Of a stretch of 64,000 bases of DNA, positions 57,262 through 64,000 are shown in pieces. The notes beneath the pieces are model-generated. The model searched no databases. It saw only the letters and a list, made by a program, of their open reading frames with translations, and had not been told where the DNA came from. This stretch comes from Bordetella genomosp. 11 (GTDB lineage: Bacteria; Pseudomonadota; Gammaproteobacteria; Burkholderiales; Burkholderiaceae_B): assembly GCF_002261215.1 (NCBI RefSeq), contig NZ_NEVS01000004.1, positions 4,402,001-4,466,000 of the forward strand, read 5' to 3'. The translations under genes were made by a program, and so were the position numbers. How positions within the stretch are numbered: the first letter of the stretch is position 1; the number at the start of each line of letters is the position of its first letter.

Positions 57262-58425
57262 TCAAGCGGCCTTTTTCAGCGCCGCGGCCTTGTCCGTGGC
57301 TTCCCACGTGAACTCGGGCTCCGAGCGGCCGAAGTGGCCGTAGGCGGCCGTCTTCGAATAGATCGGACGCAACAGGTCCAGCATGTTCACGATGCCCTTG
57401 GGCCGCAGGTCGAAGTGCTCGCGGACCAGCTTGGACAGCTGCTCGTCCGGGATCACGCCGGTACCGGCGGTGTAGACCGTGATGTTGATGGGTTCGGCCA
57501 CGCCGATGGCGTAGCTGACCTGCACTTCGCACTGCCGCGCCAGGCCGGCCGCGACGATGTTCTTGGCCACGTAGCGCGCGCCATAGGCGGCGGAACGGTC
57601 GACCTTGGACGGGTCCTTGCCCGAGAACGCGCCGCCGCCGTGGCGGCAGGCGCCGCCGTAGGTGTCGACGATGATCTTGCGGCCGGTCAGCCCGCAATCG
57701 CCCTGCGGACCGCCGATGACGAAGCGCCCGGTCGGGTTGACGAGGAAACGGGTCTTGGAGGTGATCAGGCCGGCCGGGAAGGACGGCTTGATGATGTCTT
57801 CGATGACCGCTTCACGGATGGTTTCCTGCGACACTTCAGGCGCATGCTGGGTGGACAGCACCACCGTGTCGACTTCGACGGGACGGCCGTCGACGTAGCG
57901 GAAGGTCACCTGGGACTTGGCGTCCGGACGCAGCCACGGCAGGCGGCCGTCCTTGCGCAGTTCGCTCTGGCGCTGCACCAGGCGGTGCGAATACCAGATC
58001 GGCGCGGGCATCAGGTCGGGCGTTTCGTCGCACGCGTAGCCGAACATCAGGCCCTGGTCGCCGGCGCCCTGGTTCAGATAGTCTTCCGAGGTACGGTCCA
58101 CGCCCTGCGCGATATCCGGCGATTGCTTGTCGTATGCGACCAGGACCGCGCAGCCCTTGTAGTCGATGCCGTATTCGGTATTGTCGTAGCCGATGCGCCG
58201 GATCGTGTCGCGCGCGACCTGGATGTAGTCGACGGTGGCGGAAGTGCTGATTTCACCGGCGAGCACCACCAGGCCGGTATTGCACAGCGTTTCCGCGGCG
58301 ACACGGGCATTGGGGTCCTGCGTGAAGATGGCGTCCAGGACGGCATCGGAGATCTGGTCGGCGACCTTGTCCGGATGGCCTTCGGAGACGGATTCGGAGG
58401 TGAAAAGATAATCGCTATGTGCCAC
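57262..58425 (-). CDS. metK: S-adenosylmethionine synthetase
   Basis: Makes SAM from methionine and ATP. The 387-residue enzyme begins at a GTG at 58425 ([20 protein letters not shown]) after an AAGGAAG site; longer in-frame starts are not supported. Signature segments are [17 protein letters not shown] (adenine/methionine loop) and [19 protein letters not shown], the phosphate-binding P-loop signature. The leader of about 200 nt holds no riboswitch that I recognise. Its product feeds methylation whose by-product SAH is handled by ahcY 3 kb away. Confidence 0.97.
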   Translation of the reverse strand: MAHSDYLFTSESVSEGHPDKVADQISDAVLDAIFTQDPNARVAAETLCNTGLVVLAGEISTSATVDYIQVARDTIRRIGYDNTEYGIDYKGCAVLVAYDKQSPDIAQGVDRTSEDYLNQGAGDQGLMFGYACDETPDLMPAPIWYSHRLVQRQSELRKDGRLPWLRPDAKSQVTFRYVDGRPVEVDTVVLSTQHAPEVSQETIREAVIEDIIKPSFPAGLITSKTRFLVNPTGRFVIGGPQGDCGLTGRKIIVDTYGGACRHGGGAFSGKDPSKVDRSAAYGARYVAKNIVAAGLARQCEVQVSYAIGVAEPINITVYTAGTGVIPDEQLSKLVREHFDLRPKGIVNMLDLLRPIYSKTAAYGHFGRSEPEFTWEATDKAAALKKAA

Positions 58426-58648
58426 GGTTAGGCTTCCTTGCTGGGCCGGCGGGACGCGAACGACCCGCGGCCGGATTGACGAAAGGTGCGTTGCACCTGG
58501 GATCGCAATCGGCAAGACCTTGACCATGGCGCGACGCTTTAGCGGATTTTGCGTGCGCGGAGCCGTCGGTTTGGATACCGTCGGACCCGGCGCGCGTCGC
58601 CCCGCAAGTTGTCGGTTAACTCGGCGACCTTTCCTATTTTAAGCGAAA

Positions 58649-59620
58649 ATGGCGGCTTTCATTCGTCCCCGTCGCATGCTGCTCGTCGCCCTGTTCCGCC
58701 TGTTGGCCCGCCTGCCGCTATCCGTGCTGCATGGCATGGGGCGCTTTTTCGGCGTACTGGCCTATCTCTGGCCGGGCAAATACCGCCAGCGCCTGCGCGC
58801 CAATGCCGCGCAGGCGGGCTATCCCGACGCCGCCTTCGCCCGGGAAGCCGCCGCCCAGGCGGGCGCCATGATTTTCGAAATGCCCAAGGTCTGGTTCCAG
58901 ACCGAGCGCTGCCTGGGGCGCGTGCACTCGGACGACGAAGCCATCGTGGACGCCGCGCGCGCCGAGCAGCGCGGCGTCCTGTTCATGACGCCCCACCTGG
59001 GGTGCTTCGAGATCATGGCCCGGCATCTGACCCGCCAGTTGCCGCTGACGGTGATGTTCCGCCCGCCCCGCAAACCGGCCCTCGCGCCCCTGCTCGACGC
59101 CGCGCGCAACACCTCCAGGCTGCGCGCGGTGCCCGCCACGATGCAGGGCGTGCGGGAATTCGTGCGCGCCCTGCGGCGCGGCGAAGGCGTCGGCATGCTG
59201 CCGGACCAGGCACCGAAGGAAGGCGACGGCGTATGGGCGCCCTTCTTCGGCCGCATGGCCTACACCGTGACCCTTCCCGGCAAGCTGGCCGCGGCCAACG
59301 ATGTGCCGGTCATCCTGACCGCGGGCGAACGCCTGCCGCGCGGACGCGGCTGGCGCGTCCACTATATCCGCGTGCCGGGCCCCCTGCCCGCCACGGCCGA
59401 GGCGCAAGCCGCGCTCTTCAATGCGACCATGGAAACCCTGATCCGCCGCTTCCCCGAGCAATACCTGTGGAGCTACAACCGCTACAAGGCCCCGCGCGGA
59501 GCGCCGCCGGCGCCCGACACGCTTGACGTCGCGGCGCCGGTCCGGGGCAACGACGCGGGCAAGGAAAGCGGCGCCCTGGGCGGCAACCTGGGCAGCACCG
59601 CCGGGGATCGCGCCGGATGA
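58649..59620 (+). CDS. Lipid A biosynthesis acyltransferase (LpxL/HtrB family), first copy
   Basis: A 323-residue inner-membrane acyltransferase adding a secondary acyl chain to lipid A. After one N-terminal hydrophobic segment, it has the catalytic HX4E in FMTPHLGCFEIMARHL, a substrate segment MFRPPRKPALAPLLD, GVGMLPDQAPKEGDGVWAPF and LWSYNRYK. The Ala/Gly-rich tail of about 35 residues is unusual for the family. It overlaps the second acyltransferase gene by 4 bp. Bordetella carries adjacent lpxL1/lpxL2 genes, and this looks like that pair; which is which I cannot tell. Confidence 0.92.
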   Translation: MAAFIRPRRMLLVALFRLLARLPLSVLHGMGRFFGVLAYLWPGKYRQRLRANAAQAGYPDAAFAREAAAQAGAMIFEMPKVWFQTERCLGRVHSDDEAIVDAARAEQRGVLFMTPHLGCFEIMARHLTRQLPLTVMFRPPRKPALAPLLDAARNTSRLRAVPATMQGVREFVRALRRGEGVGMLPDQAPKEGDGVWAPFFGRMAYTVTLPGKLAAANDVPVILTAGERLPRGRGWRVHYIRVPGPLPATAEAQAALFNATMETLIRRFPEQYLWSYNRYKAPRGAPPAPDTLDVAAPVRGNDAGKESGALGGNLGSTAGDRAG

Positions 59621-60507
59621 GCAGCATCAAGCATCGCGCCCTGGTCGCCCTGTTCTCCTGGTTCGGCCGCGTCCGGCCCGCCACGCGCCTGCGCGCCGGC
59701 GCCATCCTGACCTGGTTCACGCTGGTGTTCGCGCGCCGCCGGCGCCGCATCGTCCGCATCAACCTGGACCTCTGCTTTCCCGAGGAAAGCAGGGAAACGC
59801 GCGAACGCTGGCTGCGCGAGCACTTCCGCGCGCTGTGCCAGTCGGTGGTGGACCGCGGCGTGCTGTGGTACGGCACGCCCGAGGCCATCCGCGACATGGT
59901 CACGGTCTCCGGCCATGAGGAATTCCTGCGCCTGGGTCGGGAAAAGCAGCCGCTGATCCTCCTGGCGCCGCATTTCATCGGGCTGGACGTGGCGGCCACC
60001 CGGCTGACCATGGAATCCCCCACCGGCGCGACCATGTACACGCCCCAGCGCGATCCGGCCGTCGACGCCATCGTGCGCGCGGGGCGCACGCGATTCAACG
60101 AGGTCCACCTGGTCAGCCGCAAGGATGGCGTCCGTGGCCTGATCCGGCACCTGCGCGAGGCCCGGCCGGTCTACTACCTGCCGGACATGGATTTCGGGCG
60201 CGACGGCGCCATCTTCGTGCCCTTCTTCGGGGTGCAGGCGGCCACCATTCCGGCCACCGCCCAGATCGCGCGCAAGTGGAATACGCCGGTCATCCCGGTC
60301 ATCGAATTCTGGGACCCGCGCACCGGGCGCTATCACGTCGAGGTCCTGCCCGCGCTGAAGGACTTTCCGGGCGAGGACACGCTGGAAGAGGCGACCGCGC
60401 GCCTGAATCGCGAACTGGAGCAATGGGTGCGCCGCTGCCCCAGCCAATACTATTGGGTGCATCGGCGGTTCAAGACGCGGCCGGCCGGCGAAAAAAAGTT
60501 CTACTAG
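59617..60507 (+). CDS. Lipid A biosynthesis acyltransferase (LpxL/HtrB family), second copy
   Basis: A 296-residue paralogue of the preceding enzyme, coupled by an ATGA overlap. It has HX4D in [50 protein letters not shown] and the end [12 protein letters not shown], typical of LpxL/LpxM. The two copies probably add different secondary chains to lipid A. dapF follows 86 bp downstream on the same strand. Confidence 0.93.
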   Translation: MSSIKHRALVALFSWFGRVRPATRLRAGAILTWFTLVFARRRRRIVRINLDLCFPEESRETRERWLREHFRALCQSVVDRGVLWYGTPEAIRDMVTVSGHEEFLRLGREKQPLILLAPHFIGLDVAATRLTMESPTGATMYTPQRDPAVDAIVRAGRTRFNEVHLVSRKDGVRGLIRHLREARPVYYLPDMDFGRDGAIFVPFFGVQAATIPATAQIARKWNTPVIPVIEFWDPRTGRYHVEVLPALKDFPGEDTLEEATARLNRELEQWVRRCPSQYYWVHRRFKTRPAGEKKFY

Positions 60508-60593
60508 CGACTCCCGGCGACGGCGGGATCGCCGCCAATGTCCGTCCAGGGGCCATCGACGCGTGGGCTTCCGGATTGGGCGATAATGCGACG

Positions 60594-61499
60594 ATGATCT
60601 GGCACTTCACCAAAATGCACGGCGCCGGCAACGACTTCGTCGTCCTTGACGGTGTGCGGCAGTCCATCGACATGACGCCCGAACGCGCCCGGGCGCTGGG
60701 CGACCGTCACTTCGGCATCGGCGCGGATCAGATCCTCCTGGTCGAGCCCGCCACGGTACCGGACGCCGATTTCCGCTATCGCATCTTCAATTCCGACGGC
60801 AGCGAAGTCGAACACTGCGGCAACGGCGCCCGCTGCTTCGTGCGCTTCGTGCACGAAAACGGCCTGTCCGACCGCAATCCGCTGCGCGCCCAGATTGCCA
60901 CCGGCATCCTGGTCCTGGACGAAGGCGACGACGAACAGGTCACGGTGGACATGGGCAGCACCCGCTTCAGTCCCGCCGACCTGCCTTTCGATGCCGCCGG
61001 CCTGGCATCGCGCACGCAAGGCCAGGACACCCTCTATACGCTGCCCCTCGCGGCCGGGGACGATGCCCCGGCCGGATTGCCGGCCAGCGTGGAAATTTCC
61101 GTGGTCGCGATCTCGAATCCACATGCGGTGCAATTGGTGGAAGACGTCGACCGCGCACCCGTACACCTGGTCGGACCGGCCGTCGAATCGCATCCGCGCT
61201 TCGCGCGCCGCGTGAACGCCGGCTTCATGCAGGTCATCGACCGCCACGACATCCGCCTGCGCGTCTACGAACGCGGCGCGGGCGAAACCCTGGCCTGCGG
61301 CACCGGCGCCTGCGCGGCGGTCGCCGCCGGCATCCGCCGCGGCCTGCTGGACACGCCGGTCCGCGTCCAGGCACGCGGCGGCATGCTGACGGTGGACTGG
61401 GACGGCCAGGCGCTGCGCATGACCGGCCCCGCGACGTCCGTCTACACCGGCACGGTCGATATCGACAAGCTCGTCTTTTCCATGGCCCTGAACCGTTAA
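60594..61499 (+). CDS. dapF: Diaminopimelate epimerase
   Basis: Interconverts LL- and meso-diaminopimelate for lysine and peptidoglycan synthesis. The 301-residue cofactor-free epimerase has [20 protein letters not shown], the first catalytic Cys75 in [14 protein letters not shown] and the second in [17 protein letters not shown]. It leads the conserved run dapF-DUF484-xerC. Confidence 0.97.
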   Translation: MIWHFTKMHGAGNDFVVLDGVRQSIDMTPERARALGDRHFGIGADQILLVEPATVPDADFRYRIFNSDGSEVEHCGNGARCFVRFVHENGLSDRNPLRAQIATGILVLDEGDDEQVTVDMGSTRFSPADLPFDAAGLASRTQGQDTLYTLPLAAGDDAPAGLPASVEISVVAISNPHAVQLVEDVDRAPVHLVGPAVESHPRFARRVNAGFMQVIDRHDIRLRVYERGAGETLACGTGACAAVAAGIRRGLLDTPVRVQARGGMLTVDWDGQALRMTGPATSVYTGTVDIDKLVFSMALNR

Positions 61500-61517
61500 G
61501 CGCACCGTACCCCACAC

Positions 61518-62177
61518 ATGACCGATAACGCCCTCAGTCCGCAGCATGTCGCCGATTTCCTGCGTGACAATCCGGATTTCTTCACCTCGCACGCCGATGT
61601 CTTCGCCGCCATGCAGGTGCCGCATCCTCACGGCATGGGCACGATATCGCTGGGAGAACGGCAAATCCTGATGCTGCGCGAACGCAATCGCGAACAGGAA
61701 TGGCGGCTGAACGAGCTGATCCACAACGCGAACGCCAACGAAGGCATCAGCACCCGGCTGGGGCAATGGTGCGCCCGGCTGCTGGCGGAAACCCAGGTCG
61801 ACCGCATCCCCGGCGAGATCGCGCTGGGGCTGGCTCGCGAATTCGATCTGAACGAGGTCGGCCTGCGCCTGTGGCGCCTGGCCCAGGTGCCGCAAACCGG
61901 CTACGGGGAGCCTGTTTCCGACGACGTGCGTACCTTCGCGGATAGCCTGAAATCCCCTTACTGCGGCACCGACACGGAATTCGAAGCCGCCAGCTGGCTT
62001 AGCGCCAAGCCACGCTCGCTGGCCCTGATCCCGCTGCGTCCGGGCGCCGATGCGCCCACGGTGGGCCTGCTGGTGCTGGGGTCCAACGACCCGGAACGCT
62101 TCGCGCCCGATATGTCGACGACCTTCCTGGATACCGTCGGCAAGCTGGCATCGGCAGCGCTGCGGCGGCTGGCCTGA
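61518..62177 (+). CDS. DUF484 family protein
   Basis: A 219-residue cytoplasmic GAF-like protein of unknown function, found between dapF and xerC in many proteobacteria. It begins with the helical stretch LSPQHVADFLRDNPDFFTSH, then QVPHPHGMGTISLGERQILM with a following coiled-coil-like segment (LRERNREQEWRLNELIHNAN), and the GAF-like part ending PERFAPDMSTTFLDTVGKLA. It starts 18 bp after dapF. Confidence 0.93.
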   Translation: MTDNALSPQHVADFLRDNPDFFTSHADVFAAMQVPHPHGMGTISLGERQILMLRERNREQEWRLNELIHNANANEGISTRLGQWCARLLAETQVDRIPGEIALGLAREFDLNEVGLRLWRLAQVPQTGYGEPVSDDVRTFADSLKSPYCGTDTEFEAASWLSAKPRSLALIPLRPGADAPTVGLLVLGSNDPERFAPDMSTTFLDTVGKLASAALRRLA

Positions 62178-62197
62178 GACAAGCGGAGGCGCGCGCC

Positions 62198-63151
62198 ATG
62201 GATCGCCCGCTGCCCGCGCCGATGCAAGCGTGGCTGGCGCACCTGGCCGCCAACCGCCGCTACTCCGCGCACACCCTGGACGGCTACGGGCGCGACCTGC
62301 GCCACCTGGCGGAACTGGCGGGCGATATCCCGCTCGACCGCCTGGCCAATGGCCATATACGGCAATTCGTGGCGCGCCTGCACGCGCGCGACCTGGGCCC
62401 GCGCAGCCTGGCGCGGGCCTTGGCGGCATGGCGCGGCTTCTATCAATGGTGGGCGCCGCAGGCCGGTTTGGCCGGCAACCCGGTAGCCGGCGTGCGCGCG
62501 CCCAAGGCGCCGCGCCCGCTGCCCAAGGCGCTGTCGGTGGAACAGGCGCAGGCGCTGCTGGACCGCCCCGCCGCTGGCGGCGGGCATGACCCCGTCGCCC
62601 TGCGCGACCAGGCCATGGTGGAATTGCTGTATTCCAGCGGACTGCGGCTATCAGAGCTCACCAGCCTGGACTGGCGCTATGAACGCGGGTCCGACCATAC
62701 CTCGGCAAGCTGGCTCAACCTGGATGAACGCGAAGTGGTGGTGCTGGGCAAGGGCGGCAAGCAGCGCTCCGTGCCCGTCGGTGCCGCCGCGGTGAAAGCC
62801 TTGCGCGAATGGCTGCCGGCGCGCGAGGCGCTGCTGGGGCCGCGTTCCACGCCGGCCGACGCCGCCGCCCTGTTCCTGGGCGCGCGCGGCCACCGCATCT
62901 CGCCGCGCGTGGTGCAATCGCAGCTGGCGCGGCTGGCGCGCGGCGCGGGGCTGCCGGTACACGTGCACCCGCACGTGCTGCGCCACAGCTTCGCCAGCCA
63001 CGTACTGCAGTCCGCGCAAGACCTGCGCGCCGTACAGGAAATGCTGGGCCACGCCAACATCTCGACCACCCAGGTCTACACGCGGCTGGATTTCCAGCAT
63101 CTGGCGCAGGTCTACGACAAGGCGCACCCGCGCGCCGGCCGCAAGTCCTGA
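62198..63151 (+). CDS. xerC: Tyrosine recombinase XerC
   Basis: Resolves chromosome dimers at dif together with XerD. The 317-residue protein has an N-terminal core-binding domain (LAHLAANRRYSAHTLDGYGR) and a catalytic domain with the first Arg in LLYSSGLRLSELTSLDW, a Lys in GKGGKQRSVPVG, HVLRHSFASHVLQ (second His/Arg pair) and the nucleophile Tyr in ISTTQVYTRLDF. Position after dapF-DUF484 supports XerC over XerD. Confidence 0.95.
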   Translation: MDRPLPAPMQAWLAHLAANRRYSAHTLDGYGRDLRHLAELAGDIPLDRLANGHIRQFVARLHARDLGPRSLARALAAWRGFYQWWAPQAGLAGNPVAGVRAPKAPRPLPKALSVEQAQALLDRPAAGGGHDPVALRDQAMVELLYSSGLRLSELTSLDWRYERGSDHTSASWLNLDEREVVVLGKGGKQRSVPVGAAAVKALREWLPAREALLGPRSTPADAAALFLGARGHRISPRVVQSQLARLARGAGLPVHVHPHVLRHSFASHVLQSAQDLRAVQEMLGHANISTTQVYTRLDFQHLAQVYDKAHPRAGRKS

Positions 63152-63212
63152 TATTCCGCCGGCCCGGCAAAGCGCCGGCGATGCCAGGCCTTGCCGCCCG
63201 CGCCCGGCGACA

Positions 63213-63257
63213 CCTTCAAGGCCTCAAAACCTCAAGGCTTCAAGGCTTCAAGGCTTC
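63213..63257. repeat. 8-bp tandem repeats at the 3' end of the zinc-binding protein gene
   Basis: On the minus strand GAAGCCTT occurs three times in succession, then GAGGTTTT and GAGGCCTT. The TGA stop codon of the gene falls at the junction of the first two units, so most of the array is untranslated. Confidence 0.65.
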
Positions 63258-64000
63258 AGTGCGGCCATGAAGGCGGACAGGTTCCATTCGAACATGCCAA
63301 GATAGGTCGAGGCCGGCAGGCCGGGCTTGGCCAGCGCGTCCGAATACAGCGTCCCGCCCAGCTTGGCGCCGGTGTCATGGGCAATACGCTGGCCCAATCG
63401 CGGGTTGCTGACATTCTCCAGAAACACGGCGGGCACCTTTTCGCGCTTGACCTGGTCGATGATGCGCGCCACATCCGCGGCCGAAGGCTCGGCGTCCGTG
63501 GAAATGCCCATGGTGGAAATGAAAGTGACGCCATACGCCTGGCCGAAATACCCGAAGGCATCATGCGACGTCACCACGCGCTTGCGGTCGGGCGGCAAGG
63601 CCGCGAATGCCTGCTTGACACGCTGGTCCAGCGCTTCGATTTTGGCGACGTAGGCATCCGTGCGCTGGCGATACGCGTCGGCATGGGCCGGATCCGCCTT
63701 GGCCAGCGCCGCGCCGATATTGCGCGCGTACAGGACGCCATTGGCCAGGCTCTGCCATGCATGGGGATCCAGGCTCGTCGCATGGCCCGCGTGCGCCGCC
63801 GCGCCGTGGCCGGCATGGGCCGAAGCGTGCTGCCCGGCATCCGAACCGACCACGCCGCCGATGTCATCGTCATCGAAATGGCGCGGCGTCACCCCATCGG
63901 AAGCAACCGCGATGGTGCCCTTGAAGTTGGCCGTCTTCACCAGGCGGTTCATCCAGGTTTCGAAGTTCAAACCGTTCACCACCAAAAGCCGTGCCGCGTT
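63248..64000 (-). CDS. Metal (zinc/manganese) ABC transporter binding protein, 3' part (cut by window edge)
   Basis: The C-terminal 250 residues of a cluster 9 (ZnuA/TroA) periplasmic metal-binding protein; the signal peptide and first metal ligands lie beyond the window. Present are NGLNFETWMNRLV, a His-rich loop (HASAHAGHGAAAHAGHATS) typical of zinc-binding ZnuA, the ligand segment DPHAWQSLANG, TSHDAFGYFGQAYGV and LENVSNPRLGQRIA. The His-rich loop favours zinc. It converges with xerC. Confidence 0.92.
   Translation of the reverse strand, partial: NAARLLVVNGLNFETWMNRLVKTANFKGTIAVASDGVTPRHFDDDDIGGVVGSDAGQHASAHAGHGAAAHAGHATSLDPHAWQSLANGVLYARNIGAALAKADPAHADAYRQRTDAYVAKIEALDQRVKQAFAALPPDRKRVVTSHDAFGYFGQAYGVTFISTMGISTDAEPSAADVARIIDQVKREKVPAVFLENVSNPRLGQRIAHDTGAKLGGTLYSDALAKPGLPASTYLGMFEWNLSAFMAALKP

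Noticed and set aside
58426..58648. Possible SAM-sensing riboswitch before metK
   Set aside because: A small hairpin (AGGTGCAACGCACCT) is visible, but nothing matches a SAM aptamer I know.
62198..63151. Mobile-element integrase reading of the tyrosine recombinase
   Set aside because: Position after dapF and DUF484 and the full XerC domain structure indicate the chromosomal dimer-resolution enzyme.

Overview
The window is GC-rich, densely packed DNA from a betaproteobacterium of the Alcaligenaceae, most likely Bordetella or a close relative such as Achromobacter. This rests on two Bug-family tripartite tricarboxylate transporter binding proteins, several Liv-type ABC importers, an ahcY-metF operon behind an S-adenosylhomocysteine (SAH) riboswitch, and the order lpxL-lpxL-dapF-DUF484-xerC. 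The genus is an inference from gene content. I saw no rRNA, tRNA, CRISPR array, complete insertion sequence or prophage.

Layout. 1-5 kb: fmt (cut by the window edge) and def, diverging from dprA; then HMG-CoA lyase, a small membrane protein and an orphan amino-acid-binding protein. 5-14 kb: a leftward cluster of acyl-CoA synthetase, LivG, LivH, LivM, a binding protein, LivF and a PaaK-like ligase, diverging from a Crp/Fnr regulator across a perfect 16-bp palindrome. The set suggests uptake and CoA activation of an organic (perhaps aromatic) acid. 15-18 kb: a large lone gene with six C-terminal helical repeats and the look of a secreted effector. 18-23 kb: a second Liv importer with a natural LivM-LivG fusion. 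23.5-26 kb: an argO/argP pair, a 20-bp tandem array on the argP stop codon, and a PCu(A)C copper chaperone. 26-30 kb: two Bug proteins flanking nitronate monooxygenase and enoyl-CoA hydratase. 30-43 kb: YggS, an aminotransferase, a kexin-like protease with Glu at the expected catalytic Asp position, a DsbA-fold isomerase, selD, a HIT protein, ung, rhlE, a MidA-type methyltransferase and cca. 43-51 kb: lytic transglycosylase, 5-formyl-THF cyclo-ligase, and the four-gene Anbu (ancestral proteasome) cluster. 50.6-58.4 kb: cdh, metF, a holin-like membrane protein, ahcY with its riboswitch, a glycosyltransferase, DUF1289, a haloacetate-dehalogenase-like hydrolase and metK. 58.6-64 kb: two lipid A acyltransferases, dapF, DUF484, xerC and the 3' part of a zinc-binding protein gene.

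The methyl cycle is unusually concentrated here: metK makes SAM, ahcY clears SAH under riboswitch control, and metF supplies methyl groups. Four copies of a roughly 110-bp hairpin-rich element sit at gene 3' ends, always in the same orientation relative to the gene; one has been absorbed into the reading frame of the acyl-CoA synthetase. The most novel items are the repeat protein at 15-18 kb, this 3'-end element family, the array after argP, and the D-to-E subtilase.
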